64,000 nucleotides of DNA. It comes from Bacteroidales bacterium (lineage in GTDB: Bacteria; Bacteroidota; Bacteroidia; Bacteroidales; Tenuifilaceae). Location: NCBI GenBank assembly GCA_013376985.1, contig JACABB010000016.1, forward strand, positions 36,842 to 100,841. The letters run 5' to 3'. Under the pieces are notes generated by a model. That model made no database searches. It had not been told where the DNA came from and was given only the letters and a program-made list of their open reading frames with translations. Below, in pieces: positions 17,858 to 27,577 of this stretch. Every line of letters starts with the position of its first letter. Within the stretch, counting starts at the first letter, position 1. The translations under genes were made by a program, and so were the position numbers.

Positions 17858-19756
17858 ATGAGCGAGCAGATTAAACACGAGTGCGGAATTGCATTGATAA
17901 GGTTACTTAAACCGCTTGAGTACTATCAGGTAAAATACGGATCTTGGAGGTATGGGCTGCAAAAGCTTTATCTCTTGATGGAAAAGCAGCACAATCGGGG
18001 GCAGGATGGCGCAGGATTAGCAAGTGTTAAGTTTGATGTTGAACCCGGACAACGATATATCGATAGGGAACGCTCTAACTCGCAAACATCTATTCGCGAT
18101 GTTTTTGATGCTGTAAACAAAACGTTTAAAAAATATGAATCAAAACCCGATTTAATTGACGATCCTGCTTGGGCAAAACAAAATCTACCTTTTGCTGCGG
18201 AACTGTATCTTGGACATCTTAGGTATGGAACATTTGGCAATCATAGCATAGATTACGTTCATCCCGTGATGAGGGAGAACAATTGGAAATCCAGAACGCT
18301 TGTTCTTGCTGGTAACTTCAACATGACCAATGTTGATGAGCTTTTTACAAAGTTGGTTAACCTTGGGCAACACCCAAAGGATTACTCCGATACCGTTACT
18401 GTCCTTGAAAAGATTGGACATTTTCTTGACGAGGAGAATCAACAACTTTTCAGGCAGTATAAAAACGAAGGCCTCTCAAATAAGGAAATTAGCAAACTGA
18501 TATCAGACCATATCAGCATAAAAAAGACATTACAGGACTCAACTAAAGATTTTGACGGTGGCTACGCCATTGCTGGTTTACTAGGGCATGGCGATGCTTT
18601 TGTTCTCCGCGATCCATGGGGCATTCGTCCTGCTTACTATTTTGTTAATGATGAGATTGTTGTAGTTGCATCGGAACGACCTGTTATTCAAACCGTTTTG
18701 AATATCTCGGTTGATGACGTGAATGAAGTAAAACCTGGGCATGCTCTCATAATTAAGCGAGATGGCACAATCAGCCATGATGAGATTAGGGTTCCTCAAA
18801 CCCGAAAATCATGTTCATTCGAGCGAATTTACTTCTCAAGGGGAACTGATAAGAGTATATATTTAGAAAGGAAGAAATTGGGGGAGTTATTAGCTTTAAA
18901 AAGTTTAGAGGCTGTTGATTTTGATTATCGAAATACAGTTTTTTCGTTTATTCCAAATACTGCGGAAACAGCATTTTATGGGATGGTTAAAGGGGTTGAT
19001 GACTATCTAAAGATGGAGAAAAAGAGGTTGATCCTTGAGAAAGGCAAATCTATTACAGAGGATGAGTTGGACGAAATTATCTCCATGCGTCCACGGGTTG
19101 AGAAGGTTGCCGTTAAGGATATTAAGCTACGAACTTTTATTTCGCAGGATAGCGGACGCAACGATTTGGTAGGACATGTGTATGATGTAACCTACGGAAT
19201 TGTCCGTAATGATGTTGATAATCTTGTGGTTATTGATGATTCAATTGTAAGGGGAACCACCCTAAGAGAGAGTATTCTTAAGATTCTTGATCGTTTACAT
19301 CCAAGGATGATAGTGGTTGTATCATCTTCGCCACAAATTCGCTACCCCGATTGCTATGGCATTGATATGGCTAAACTCGGAGATTTTGTTGCATTTAGGG
19401 CTGCAATTGAACTTTTAAAGGAAACGGGGCATGAAGGAATAATCAACACGGTATATAAAAACTGTAAAGCGCAACAAAATCTACCAAAGGAGGTGATTAT
19501 TAACTATGTAAAGGATATCTATAGACCATTTACCGACGAGCAAATTTCCGATAAAATAGCTCAAATCTTAACCCCTAAAGGGATGAATGCTCAAGTAAAA
19601 ATAGTGTTTCAAACAATTGAAAATCTTCATATTGCATGTCCAAATGATTTGGGCGATTGGTATTTTACAGGAAACTACCCAACGCCAGGCGGCAATAGGG
19701 TGGTAAACACCTCATTTATCAACTATATCGAAGGGAGAAACCAAAGGGCTTACTGA
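17858..19756 (+). CDS. purF: Amidophosphoribosyltransferase (PurF-like)
   Basis: This 632-residue enzyme resembles glutamine PRPP amidotransferase, the first step of purine synthesis. The class II glutaminase nucleophile is C9 in KHECGIALIRL, so a short propeptide would have to be removed. HNRGQDGAG is the conserved N-terminal block, and the PRPP-binding loop is NLVVIDDSIVRGTTLRESI in the C-terminal half. It is longer than the roughly 500-residue E. coli enzyme because of inserts typical of the Bacteroidota long form. It converges with glsB and overlaps its end by 7 bp. Some Bacteroidota carry two PurF-type genes, so this may be a paralogue. Confidence 0.82.
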   Translation: MSEQIKHECGIALIRLLKPLEYYQVKYGSWRYGLQKLYLLMEKQHNRGQDGAGLASVKFDVEPGQRYIDRERSNSQTSIRDVFDAVNKTFKKYESKPDLIDDPAWAKQNLPFAAELYLGHLRYGTFGNHSIDYVHPVMRENNWKSRTLVLAGNFNMTNVDELFTKLVNLGQHPKDYSDTVTVLEKIGHFLDEENQQLFRQYKNEGLSNKEISKLISDHISIKKTLQDSTKDFDGGYAIAGLLGHGDAFVLRDPWGIRPAYYFVNDEIVVVASERPVIQTVLNISVDDVNEVKPGHALIIKRDGTISHDEIRVPQTRKSCSFERIYFSRGTDKSIYLERKKLGELLALKSLEAVDFDYRNTVFSFIPNTAETAFYGMVKGVDDYLKMEKKRLILEKGKSITEDELDEIISMRPRVEKVAVKDIKLRTFISQDSGRNDLVGHVYDVTYGIVRNDVDNLVVIDDSIVRGTTLRESILKILDRLHPRMIVVVSSSPQIRYPDCYGIDMAKLGDFVAFRAAIELLKETGHEGIINTVYKNCKAQQNLPKEVIINYVKDIYRPFTDEQISDKIAQILTPKGMNAQVKIVFQTIENLHIACPNDLGDWYFTGNYPTPGGNRVVNTSFINYIEGRNQRAY

Positions 19757-20742
19757 TCCTTTTTTCGGAGTTTTGATTCGTGTTTAATGAACTTTCGAAG
19801 TTCATATTTTTCCTTGATATTCTTGAAGAAGCTAGCGATATGCCTTTCTACTTTATGATCATAGATATCGGAAATGGTAATCATAATTCCTGTCTCCTCA
19901 ACATCACCAAAGAAAGGATTAATCACTGTTCCAAACACCTTCATTGAGGGGCTGATATTCATATATGAGTTAATCAGCGGCGGAATTTTCTCACCTAAAT
20001 GACGGATTTCGTGGGAGAGTATCTTATAATCATCCTTGTATGAACCGCCATTAAATATTTTTGCAAGTTTCTCCCTATCCATTTCAACAACCATAGGGTA
20101 GATAGGTGTTATTAAGCCCTCTGTATCGCTAAAATACTTTTCGAAGAAGTATAGCAGTAAATTACGAGCTTCGAGGTTGTAGTTACGGTACATTGTAACC
20201 TTCCCAAAGAAATATTTAATATGTGGGTTTATAACAATCAATGCACCTAAACCATCCCATAGGTTATCCAAAGCGTATATGCCCTTGCCAAGCCTATAAA
20301 TGGACTGGTATTTTGGTTGAACGAATGAGCGACCCAACTCAATCATATGGGGCATATATTCTGCTATAAACTTATCGGAGAAATTAAAAAGATGCTTTGT
20401 TGATAGGTTTATCTCCTCCCCTTTAGATGGATCAACGCTATGAAAACGGTAGCCACCAACTATTTCCTTCTCTTTTGGATCCCAAACAATAAGCTGCTTG
20501 TAACAGTTTGAGCAAGTATCATACTCATCAATATCAACGCTTAGCCCAGTACCACCTCCGGCAGAACGGAAAGTTAATTCCCTGAGTCTGCCAACCTCTT
20601 TCATAAGATATGGCGAATCAGCCGCTGAAAAAATGTATAGATCGTTATCTGCGTTGTTGGTGTGGCGAACGAACTTATTGGGTGTAAGTTCTTTTTCCAA
20701 CAATTTTTTATCTACATGCTCAATAATCTGTTCCATGAACAA
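19750..20742 (-). CDS. glsB: GlsB-like N-acyltransferase (GNAT/OlsB-type hemolysin family)
   Basis: This 330-residue protein matches the OlsB/hemolysin-type acyl-ACP-dependent N-acyltransferase family: LRELTFRSAGGGTG, then a GNAT-like core ending ELGRSFVQPKYQ. In Bacteroides the equivalent GlsB attaches a 3-hydroxy fatty acid to glycine, the first step of glycine and serine-glycine lipid synthesis. It lies 53 bp downstream of a PlsC-type acyltransferase gene on the same strand, the same pairing as glsB/glsA. Substrate assignment rests on this family and context knowledge. Confidence 0.8.
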   Translation of the reverse strand: MFMEQIIEHVDKKLLEKELTPNKFVRHTNNADNDLYIFSAADSPYLMKEVGRLRELTFRSAGGGTGLSVDIDEYDTCSNCYKQLIVWDPKEKEIVGGYRFHSVDPSKGEEINLSTKHLFNFSDKFIAEYMPHMIELGRSFVQPKYQSIYRLGKGIYALDNLWDGLGALIVINPHIKYFFGKVTMYRNYNLEARNLLLYFFEKYFSDTEGLITPIYPMVVEMDREKLAKIFNGGSYKDDYKILSHEIRHLGEKIPPLINSYMNISPSMKVFGTVINPFFGDVEETGIMITISDIYDHKVERHIASFFKNIKEKYELRKFIKHESKLRKKDQ

Positions 20743-20795
20743 AATTTTGCCAAAAGTAACACATATTAACGCTTATTGTTTTCTATTAACAATTT

Positions 20796-21689
20796 TTATG
20801 TGTTTTGAGCCATCTCATAAACGGTATATTTCACCCAATTAGCCCATCCTTGAGGGGGGAGCGAGTTATCAAAATATTTATACGAAATAGGCTTTCCAAT
20901 TTTTACTACAATGCTTTTTCCTTTTTGTCGAAACATCTCATCTACAAGATAGATCATTTCAATATTCGCTTTGATACCAAAGAAAGCCCTTATTTTGGCT
21001 AGATTGTAAAAGAAGTTAGAGTTTTGACCGCTGAAATAAATGGGTACAATATCGCGTTGATGCCTTAGTGCTTTCGTGATAAAACTCTTTTTCCATTCTA
21101 AGTCCTCAATTGCGCCTTTCTGTTTGCGCGAGCAGAGACCCGCAGGGAAATATAGAATTTGAGAATCAGAAGCATAAGCCTGTTCAAGTATACGGGCATT
21201 TTCCGATGATTGTGAACCGTGTTTATTAACAGGAATAAAAACGCTGTGAAGCTGCTTTAAATGCATTAGCAGGTCATTCACAGGAAATTTCACCTCCGGA
21301 TATTCCTGACCCAGAAGATGTATTAGAATCATACCGTCCAGTCCACCAAGGGGATGGTTTGAGGCGAATAGGTATCGACCATCTTGGCTAATGTTTTCGA
21401 TCCCTTCAACCCGATAGGTAACATCCATAAGTTTTAGCACAGCATCAATGAACTCAACGCCCTTTTTTTCTCCATGCTGAGAGAGAATTTCATTGATTTC
21501 CTCTTCATGGATAATGCGTTTTAGGTAATGAATAATAAAGTGAGGTAGGAGTTTAAGCAGGCGAGGGCTTTTACCTGCGATTACCTTCTCTATATCTATA
21601 AATTTCTCTTTTTCTTGCACTGGTTCACTATTTATTACAAGTAAAGTTAAAAAATAAAAATTGACTAATGGGATATAAATCAAAATCAC
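20796..21689 (-). CDS. glsA: GlsA-like O-acyltransferase (PlsC-type)
   Basis: This lysophospholipid-acyltransferase-like protein has the acyltransferase motif ASNHPLGGLDGM, with H112 and D118, plus a downstream YFPAGLCSRKQKG that serves as the substrate loop. In Bacteroides GlsA O-acylates N-acylglycine to make diacyl glycine lipids, working after GlsB. The frame opens with 20 hydrophobic residues before EPVQEKEKFIDIEKVI. Family members usually start near that point, so the true start may be an internal GTG about 23 codons in. It precedes glsB in one operon. Confidence 0.78.
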   Translation of the reverse strand: MILIYIPLVNFYFLTLLVINSEPVQEKEKFIDIEKVIAGKSPRLLKLLPHFIIHYLKRIIHEEEINEILSQHGEKKGVEFIDAVLKLMDVTYRVEGIENISQDGRYLFASNHPLGGLDGMILIHLLGQEYPEVKFPVNDLLMHLKQLHSVFIPVNKHGSQSSENARILEQAYASDSQILYFPAGLCSRKQKGAIEDLEWKKSFITKALRHQRDIVPIYFSGQNSNFFYNLAKIRAFFGIKANIEMIYLVDEMFRQKGKSIVVKIGKPISYKYFDNSLPPQGWANWVKYTVYEMAQNT

Positions 21690-21975
21690 AAGATTTTTTG
21701 CACATAAATTTGTGATATAGCTTGATTTTTTGATTCGTAATGATGAGAGTTTTTAAAATTAGTAGAAAATTGAAACTTCGTTTTGAAATCCACCAAAGCC
21801 TCTGTTCATCATATTTTGCATGATTAACCCAAAGATTCTGATCGTGAGATTGAATTTATTCTATTTAAAAGTGAGATATTTTTTTGCATCAAGTAGGGGT
21901 ACTCTATTTTTCTGTTGTCATAATTGAAAAGTGAGAAAATACACTTTGAATAAAAAAAATATAAATCAATAAAAA

Positions 21976-23244
21976 ATGAAGACGAAAATTAAAATCTTAT
22001 TAGCAGTATCAATTGTGTTGACAATGAAATTTGCAAAAGCACAGGAGGCTGAGAAGTCAGAGACCAGAAAATTTCAGCTAACATTTGTTACTCCGCTTGG
22101 TACGAATGGCGTTGAATCGGGCAATAAAACAAATAAATTGTCCATAAACATTATTGCTGGTTACAATGGAGGACTAAAGGGTGCAGAGTTTGGAGGTCTT
22201 GCTAATATTCTAAAGGGCAGCATGAATGGAGTACAACTAGCAGGATATGCCAATATAGATCTTGAAAAGAGTAAAGGCTTCCAAGGCGCAGGAATTCTTA
22301 ACTTCAATCATAAAAGGTTTGAGGGTGTCCAAATTTCGGGTTATGCAAATGTAATTCTCTCAAATTCTAGGGCTTTTCAAGGAGCAGGATTTGCTAACGT
22401 TGTAAAAGGTAATTTAAAGGGTACTCAATTTGGCTGCTTTGCTAATGTGGTAACCGATTCTCTTGATGGATTTCAGGGAGCAGGGTTCGCCAACTATTCT
22501 AAAAGCAGCACCTATGGGCAAGTGAGCGGTTTTGCCAACTTTAATATTAGCGATATTAAAGGAGTACAAATTACAGGATTTGGAAATATCAATACGGGCA
22601 ATCTGAAAGGTGTTCAAATTGCAGGATTTACGAATATTAATACTAACTCATTGCATGGCACTCAAATATCAGGTTTTTTTAACTACACAAGGAAGCTTAA
22701 AGGCCTTCAACTAGGCGTATTTAACTATGTTGATACCCTTGAAAAAGGTGCCTCAATTGGTGTTATCAGCTTTGTTAGGAATGGATATCATACCTTTGAA
22801 ATTAGCGGCAATGAATCGATGTACGGAGTGTTAAGCTATAGAACTGGTACAAGAAGTTTTTACAATATTCTTGCAATAGGAGCATCTCCACGAAACAATA
22901 AAATTTACTGGGGTTGGGGTTATGGGATTGGTACAATAATTCCTGTTAAAGGCCGTGTTGATTTAAATTTTGAAGCAACCTGCTTTCAAGTTAATGAGGA
23001 TAAATGGCAAACTGATAGATTAAATTTACATAATAGAATTAATGCCCTGGTATCTGTTAAACTTACCGATAATCTGACTGTATTTGGAGGTCCATCATGG
23101 AACGTGCTTGTGTCGGATATTACCGATAGTCAAGGGAATATTATTGAATCGGCATATGCCCCTTGGCATACATTTAATAAAACATATAATAACAATACAA
23201 ATGTAAAAATGTATCCAGGGTTTAGTGCTGGAATAAGATTTTAG
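21976..23244 (+). CDS. Exported LA_2272-like surface repeat protein
   Basis: This 422-residue protein has a signal peptide (cleavage near FAKAQ, residue 22). Residues about 55-265 carry about ten imperfect repeats of roughly 21 residues with the pattern G-x-Q-x-x-G-x-x-N, as in GVQISGYANV, GTQFGCFANV and GVQITGFGNI. Such repeats resemble the LA_2272 surface-repeat family and are likely to form a beta-solenoid. The last 150 residues look like beta-strands of an outer-membrane barrel ending GFSAGIRF, with the terminal aromatic residue typical of barrels. The function is not known. It probably sits at the cell surface. Confidence 0.75.
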   Translation: MKTKIKILLAVSIVLTMKFAKAQEAEKSETRKFQLTFVTPLGTNGVESGNKTNKLSINIIAGYNGGLKGAEFGGLANILKGSMNGVQLAGYANIDLEKSKGFQGAGILNFNHKRFEGVQISGYANVILSNSRAFQGAGFANVVKGNLKGTQFGCFANVVTDSLDGFQGAGFANYSKSSTYGQVSGFANFNISDIKGVQITGFGNINTGNLKGVQIAGFTNINTNSLHGTQISGFFNYTRKLKGLQLGVFNYVDTLEKGASIGVISFVRNGYHTFEISGNESMYGVLSYRTGTRSFYNILAIGASPRNNKIYWGWGYGIGTIIPVKGRVDLNFEATCFQVNEDKWQTDRLNLHNRINALVSVKLTDNLTVFGGPSWNVLVSDITDSQGNIIESAYAPWHTFNKTYNNNTNVKMYPGFSAGIRF

Positions 23245-23266
23245 TAAATCAATTGAAAAAGGTAGG

Positions 23267-23350
23267 ATGATGGGGATTAGAATGATTGTTTTAATCCTTA
23301 TCATCCTTTATTATGGCTATAAAATAGTAGTTAAATTTTGTGTAAAATAA
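23267..23350 (+). CDS. Possible 27-residue membrane microprotein
   Basis: A short frame begins with two adjacent ATGs after the purine-rich run AAAAAGGTAGG and encodes an almost entirely hydrophobic single-span peptide (MGIRMIVLILIILYYGYKI...). It lies 22 bp after the surface repeat gene and stops just before the convergent 125-residue gene. It resembles the N-terminal helix of short Bacteroidota membrane proteins such as DUF4834, but lacks the usual tail. It may be a remnant or chance. Confidence 0.35.
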   Translation: MMGIRMIVLILIILYYGYKIVVKFCVK

Positions 23351-23358
23351 GCGAGCGA

Positions 23359-23736
23359 TTAATTTTTTGAACGTTCAACTCTAAACGCAAAATACTTTGT
23401 ATTTCCACGCCAAGGGAAGGTCATGTAGCGTTTAAAGTAATGTAGATTTATCCTTTCGCCAGTTAATGCAACAGCTTCCAGATCTTTTATCACCTCTTTC
23501 TCATTGCTTTCAACAGAAAAATCAAATGTTTCTGAAATTGGACTTGTTGCCTTTAATGCACCGAATGATTCAATACCAAGCTTCCCCTCATATGTTTTAA
23601 AGATTACTCCCTTTTGGCTTACACGTAGTATTTTTCCTGCCATTACCCCTTCCTCGTACTTACCCCAGTAGGTAAAAATACAAACTCCCAAAAAGACGAT
23701 AAAAGCAAGAATAATAATTCGTTTGATTATTTTCAT
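23359..23736 (-). CDS. Conserved small membrane-anchored protein of unknown function
   Basis: This 125-residue protein has one N-terminal membrane helix (residues 7-25) and an extracytoplasmic beta-rich domain with YEEGVMAGKILRVSQKGVIFKTYEG. Similar short Bacteroidota proteins are sometimes labelled 6-phosphogluconate dehydrogenase, but nothing here supports an enzyme: there is no dinucleotide-binding motif and the chain is far too short. It is a single gene, convergent with the upstream surface protein. The function is unknown. Confidence 0.7.
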   Translation of the reverse strand: MKIIKRIIILAFIVFLGVCIFTYWGKYEEGVMAGKILRVSQKGVIFKTYEGKLGIESFGALKATSPISETFDFSVESNEKEVIKDLEAVALTGERINLHYFKRYMTFPWRGNTKYFAFRVERSKN

Positions 23737-23828
23737 ATTCAGCGGGCTAAAATGTTTTCAAAGGTAATAAATTTGGTGGTTTGGCATTGTCTCTTTCCGC
23801 AAGGAAAGCACAAAGACAACTTAAGGCA

Positions 23829-24188
23829 CTATTTTACCAACCGTTTTTTAGCCTCATCCACAGAACTCACAAAAACTACCCTTCCATAATTATTACTTTC
23901 GAAAATAAAATCCTTTAGGCTCTCGCTTTTATATTTTTTAAAATCACCAACCAAAGCAAGGCGTACGCTATAGGTTAAAAATTTTTGAAGAATATCGCCT
24001 GCTATGCCTGTCTTTAAATCAAAGAAATCTGGGATTATATTTTTCTCACGTATAATGATTCTGGTTGATCCTTGATAGGTACAATTACCCATTATATCCA
24101 AAGCATCTTGGGTACTATTTATAATAATATTCTCCGAAATTATTTCAGCAATACTTACTTCGTTGATTTGGCTAATTTCTATTTTCAT
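23829..24188 (-). CDS. DUF4180 domain protein
   Basis: This 119-residue soluble protein matches DUF4180: it starts MKIEISQINEVSIAEI and contains STQDALDIMGNCTYQGSTRIII and KTGIAGDILQKF, with a final FVSSVDEAKKRL. Members are small, and some are linked to STAS-like folds. It has no signal peptide. Its neighbours give no functional hint. Confidence 0.75.
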   Translation of the reverse strand: MKIEISQINEVSIAEIISENIIINSTQDALDIMGNCTYQGSTRIIIREKNIIPDFFDLKTGIAGDILQKFLTYSVRLALVGDFKKYKSESLKDFIFESNNYGRVVFVSSVDEAKKRLVK

Positions 24189-24292
24189 AATTCATATGCC
24201 CCAAATTAAAATTTGAAACTTTTGCAAGTTGCATCAAGCCAAATAATTTTATACATGTTGAATATTGGTGATTTTTTCAGCGTCAGTTTTCT

Positions 24293-24544
24293 CTAATCGA
24301 TTTTATTACTTTTTTTACGAATCAATTTCCAGATAAAGAAAATAATTACTGGAGAAATAATGTAAAAAGCAAATTCCGTAAAATCATATACTTTTATATT
24401 GATGTTTTCGAATGGCCAAAAATCCGCAGAATCTCCTGTATCCCAGTAAATAAATAGTATGAGCAACTGCAATAGAAACCACACTAAATAAAAGATAATA
24501 AAACCTTTATTATCATCGGTAAGTTGATTGAATTTTTTTCCCAT
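24293..24544 (-). CDS. Small two-helix membrane protein, unknown
   Basis: This 83-residue protein has two hydrophobic helices (about residues 16-34 and 57-74) separated by an acidic loop (DTGDSADFWPFENI) and ends in a basic tail. I do not recognise it. It lies about 100 bp upstream of DUF4180 on the same strand, but the gap makes an operon uncertain. Confidence 0.55.
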   Translation of the reverse strand: MGKKFNQLTDDNKGFIIFYLVWFLLQLLILFIYWDTGDSADFWPFENINIKVYDFTEFAFYIISPVIIFFIWKLIRKKSNKID

Positions 24545-24846
24545 GTTATGATGTGTTTTATGTGGCTCTAAATTATGACTTTTTTAAATAACATGATATT
24601 TTTTAAAATATTTTTTCCCTTTGTTTGGGTTAGAACCAAAAGTGACCTCTAATTTATTTAAGCCCCATTGGGATGTGATAAATGCTAAGATTCATTATTT
24701 TAAATTTTATTTTATCGGACAACAACGTTATAAAAAACGAAAAAGCAATTACACTTGTGATTCCTGTTTAAATTTTTCCAGTATTTATGCTTGGGTCGAA
24801 GGTTGGATTTTAGAGTCAAATACCCTTCTTTTCTAAAAAAGATGGT
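24545..24846. other. Gene-free stretch, nothing recognised
   Basis: The 302 bp are strongly A/T-rich. A 71-codon open frame on the plus strand has no start context or protein-like pattern and is not called. Confidence 0.5.
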
Positions 24847-25884
24847 CTATCTATGAAGTTCAATAAATTTATTAACCTCGTTACAGAACAAGGCTTCATC
24901 TTGAAACATCATGGAATGTCCGCTAATGGGAGATATTATCATTTTTTTGTCGGTTGTATTTATGCGATTCAAAATATCATCACCTAACTCTTTGGGGCAA
25001 ACAAAATCATACTTTCCGAAGAGAAGTAACGTTGGGGTAGTTACTTTGTAAAGTGAGGTTGAAAATTGAGTTACTGCAAGTTGTTCATTAATGCTTGCAT
25101 TCAGGGAATAAATATAATTGAATAGCATAGATGTGATAGGCCAACTATCATTTACTGCCATCGTTTCAAAATCTGAAGCGCTAAGTTGTCTCACCTCGTT
25201 AAAATAAGTTTCAGCATCAGAGGCAAAGGATTCCAATTGTTTTGATTCCTGTAATGTAAAATTACCCGTATGTGAGTTGCAATACGAAATAATTGCATTC
25301 CAATTATCGGTATTATTGTTTAATGCAACCTGCTGTTGTCCTACGGATAGCAACATTTGCCTTGTTAGTGTATCATTTAGTGGGTAGTTATGACTTCCGT
25401 CTACAACAATCCAACCCTTAACCATAGCTTGATAATTATCGGTTGTCATAAACGATGTGACCAAAAGACCACCAAAGCTATGCCCTAGTATAAAAATGCT
25501 TGAATTTTGACCATACCGATATTTAATAACCTGAATCACTTTCTTTAGATCCTCAGTCATCTGGGGCAGATTTAACCCGCTACCATTCGAATTCCCCTGC
25601 GAGGCCCCCGCATTCCTTTGATCCCAATAAACTACAGCATATTTATTTTCGATGTTGTAGTTAATGTAATCGGTATTATAAAAATAGGAGCTTGCGCCTG
25701 GGCCACCATGAACAAAAATAAGAAACGTGCGGCTTAATGTATTCCCTTCAACCAGCACTCGCATCGATTCTCCATTATTATCCAAGTAGAAGGTTTCGGA
25801 GACATTTGTTCCAATTGTTATCTTTTCCTTTTGGCATGAATCAAAAAGAAGAATAGCTAATACAACAATTAGGATACGCTTCAT
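24847..25884 (-). CDS. Alpha/beta hydrolase lipoprotein (prolyl-aminopeptidase-like)
   Basis: This 345-residue protein has a lipoprotein signal with the lipobox LFDSC and the acylated cysteine at residue 17. The alpha/beta-hydrolase fold shows the oxyanion motif HGGPGASS, the nucleophile elbow GHSFGG, the acid in FGKYDFVCP and the histidine in ISGHSMMF. HGGPG and DQRNAGAS place it near the prolyl aminopeptidase (S33) group. It is expected in the periplasm, tethered to a membrane. It overlaps the upstream 218-residue gene by 4 bp (ATGA), indicating translational coupling. The substrate is not known. Confidence 0.82.
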   Translation of the reverse strand: MKRILIVVLAILLFDSCQKEKITIGTNVSETFYLDNNGESMRVLVEGNTLSRTFLIFVHGGPGASSYFYNTDYINYNIENKYAVVYWDQRNAGASQGNSNGSGLNLPQMTEDLKKVIQVIKYRYGQNSSIFILGHSFGGLLVTSFMTTDNYQAMVKGWIVVDGSHNYPLNDTLTRQMLLSVGQQQVALNNNTDNWNAIISYCNSHTGNFTLQESKQLESFASDAETYFNEVRQLSASDFETMAVNDSWPITSMLFNYIYSLNASINEQLAVTQFSTSLYKVTTPTLLLFGKYDFVCPKELGDDILNRINTTDKKMIISPISGHSMMFQDEALFCNEVNKFIELHR

Positions 25885-26537
25885 CTATCTATTTTTTTTG
25901 ATTTAACCTTTAATGGAAGAAAATTTACGGGTTTGTAAATTAACCCTATTTCCAAAGTTGGCCTCATATAAATTGTGCTGTTATATGGGACCATAGTGAT
26001 TATATTAAACTTTGAAAAGAGGATAAATGGCAGCGATTTAGCTATAGAAAAATCGTAGCCAATTCCGCCTCCAACCGATAGTAAAGCGTAGTAGTAACCA
26101 GCAAACCTTTCAATGGTAACATTCCCATTGTTATCCACCTTATAGGTAGTTCCGCCTAGGAACGTTCGACTCAAACCTATTTCGGGCGAAAATTCAGCTA
26201 AGAACCCAGTTGGTTTTGCTCTTCTCATTGTCCATCCAGCTGTAAAATAAACATTATCGTGGAAGTTTGGATGATGATACCATGATACATTCCCCGTAAT
26301 GTACTTCTCTTTAACAAAACTTTTTACCCACCCCGATTTTTTATGTATCGATACGGCTGTAGTTCGTATTGGAAACTCAATCCCAACCCTAGCACCCGGA
26401 TAGATTAGCGAGCTGTTATACGATACCTTAAGATTTGATGATTTTTTCTCAAACCTCACAGAGTCCGCTGTTTGTGAAGAGCAGATAGAGTATTGGACGA
26501 ACAGGATAATAACCAGTATGAATCTGGGGTAATTCAT
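25881..26537 (-). CDS. Exported probable outer-membrane beta protein, unknown
   Basis: This 218-residue protein starts with a signal peptide (cleavage near SICSSQ) followed by alternating hydrophobic strands rich in Tyr, Gly and Ser (VSWYHHPNFHDNVYFTAGW, YYALLSVGGGIGYDF), as in small outer-membrane barrels. I recognise no named family. Its stop overlaps the start of the hydrolase lipoprotein by 4 bp, so the two act from one transcript. A shared envelope role is an inference. Confidence 0.65.
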   Translation of the reverse strand: MNYPRFILVIILFVQYSICSSQTADSVRFEKKSSNLKVSYNSSLIYPGARVGIEFPIRTTAVSIHKKSGWVKSFVKEKYITGNVSWYHHPNFHDNVYFTAGWTMRRAKPTGFLAEFSPEIGLSRTFLGGTTYKVDNNGNVTIERFAGYYYALLSVGGGIGYDFSIAKSLPFILFSKFNIITMVPYNSTIYMRPTLEIGLIYKPVNFLPLKVKSKKIDR

Positions 26538-27234
26538 ATTAAAATTTAGGGTGGAAATTTAATCATTCATTGGGGTTAAAGGATTAGATTTCAGCGTATA
26601 TTTTATAAACATACCGAATATCCAATTAGTTGCAAGTTAATTTGATTGTAGAATGGTCTTTTCTCCAACCTCATTTAGAAATTTTGATAAGATATTGTTG
26701 ATTTAAGATTATTAAAACGCTAGCAGAACCTTGTTAAGTTAAACGTCAGTAGTAAAACCGCTAGATGAACAGCTTTGATTTAGTCACCCCTAATAAAAAT
26801 TTACAACCAATCACCAAAATTATCACATTCTGCGATTATTGCATCACAAAGCAGCATTAATCTTACATCGTTAAATTCAAAAAAAAATCATCTAGTAGCC
26901 CAACCTAAACAGCTATTACAAGGTGGTGGTAAAATTATCGCATTTTGCGATAGTTTGAATAGAAACCTTAGAAAGGAGCTGTCCAAAAAATCTACCTAAC
27001 CTCATTTTACTCTCAGTATTTCTCCATTTGACTCTGCCAGATGGGGTGTTTAAGATTTAAGCCATTCTCATTTTTATTATTGTCCATAGAAAGTTCCGTA
27101 GGAACGAAATATTGGTAGTAGAGAATAAATAATATCAAATTATAAGCTCCGTAGGAGCAACATATAACACGTTGATTCATATTTCGCTCCTACGGAGTTT
27201 AAGTACATAATATTTTTTTCTAAATAGAGTACCT
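26538..27234. repeat. Gene-free region with dispersed short repeats
   Basis: No convincing gene is seen in about 700 bp. The palindrome ATCGCATTTTGCGAT lies at 26937-26951 and a relative near 26819. GCTGTCCAAAA at 26978-26988 matches in reverse the arm of the hairpin that ends the second CHAT gene. TTCCGTAGGAACGAAATATT and CTCCGTAGGAGC with an inverse copy (27183-27199) form stems near 27095-27200, a repeat type common between Bacteroidota genes. Confidence 0.5.
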
Positions 27235-27570
27235 GCAAGTAAGCACATGGATATAGAAAGTAAGCACATGGATGTTAAAAGTAGGCCCATGAATATCGCA
27301 AGTTGACACGTGAATGTTGCAAGTAAGCATGTGGATGTAGCAAGTAAGTATGTGATTGTTGCAAGTAAACACATGAATATCGAAAGTAAGCATGTGATTG
27401 TTCCAAGTAAGCATGTGGATGTAGCAAGTAAGCATGTGAATGTTGCAAGTAAGCACATGAATATCGAAAGTAGACACATGGATATCAAAAGTAAGCACAT
27501 GGATGTCAAAAGTAGACACATGGATATCGAAAGTAAACTCCTGGAACTTGCAAGTAAACACATGGATAAA
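27235..27570 (+). repeat. Tandem array of sixteen 21-bp units with a CAYRTG core
   Basis: Sixteen consecutive units of exactly 21 bp share the frame (G/A)(C/A)AAGTAAGCACATGGAT. The core hexamer is CACATG in eight units, CATGTG in four, CACGTG in one and slight variants in the rest. CACATG and CATGTG are reverse complements, so the symmetrical consensus CAYRTG is kept rather than one strand's sequence. Because 21 is divisible by three, long frames are open on both strands, but the plus frame is broken by TGA in unit 4. A terminator follows directly, so a transcript reading on the plus strand is plausible. Confidence 0.9.
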
Positions 27571-27577
27571 GAAAGTG

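Noticed and set aside
17692..17874. A 60-codon frame before purF
   Set aside because: It has no protein-like pattern and overlaps the start of purF. It is better read as the purF leader.
23359..23736. 6-phosphogluconate dehydrogenase label for the 125-residue protein
   Set aside because: There is no dinucleotide-binding motif and the chain is far too short. The label is a known mis-annotation for such proteins.
24621..24836. A 71-codon frame in A/T-rich space
   Set aside because: It has no start context, no conserved pattern and no promoter.
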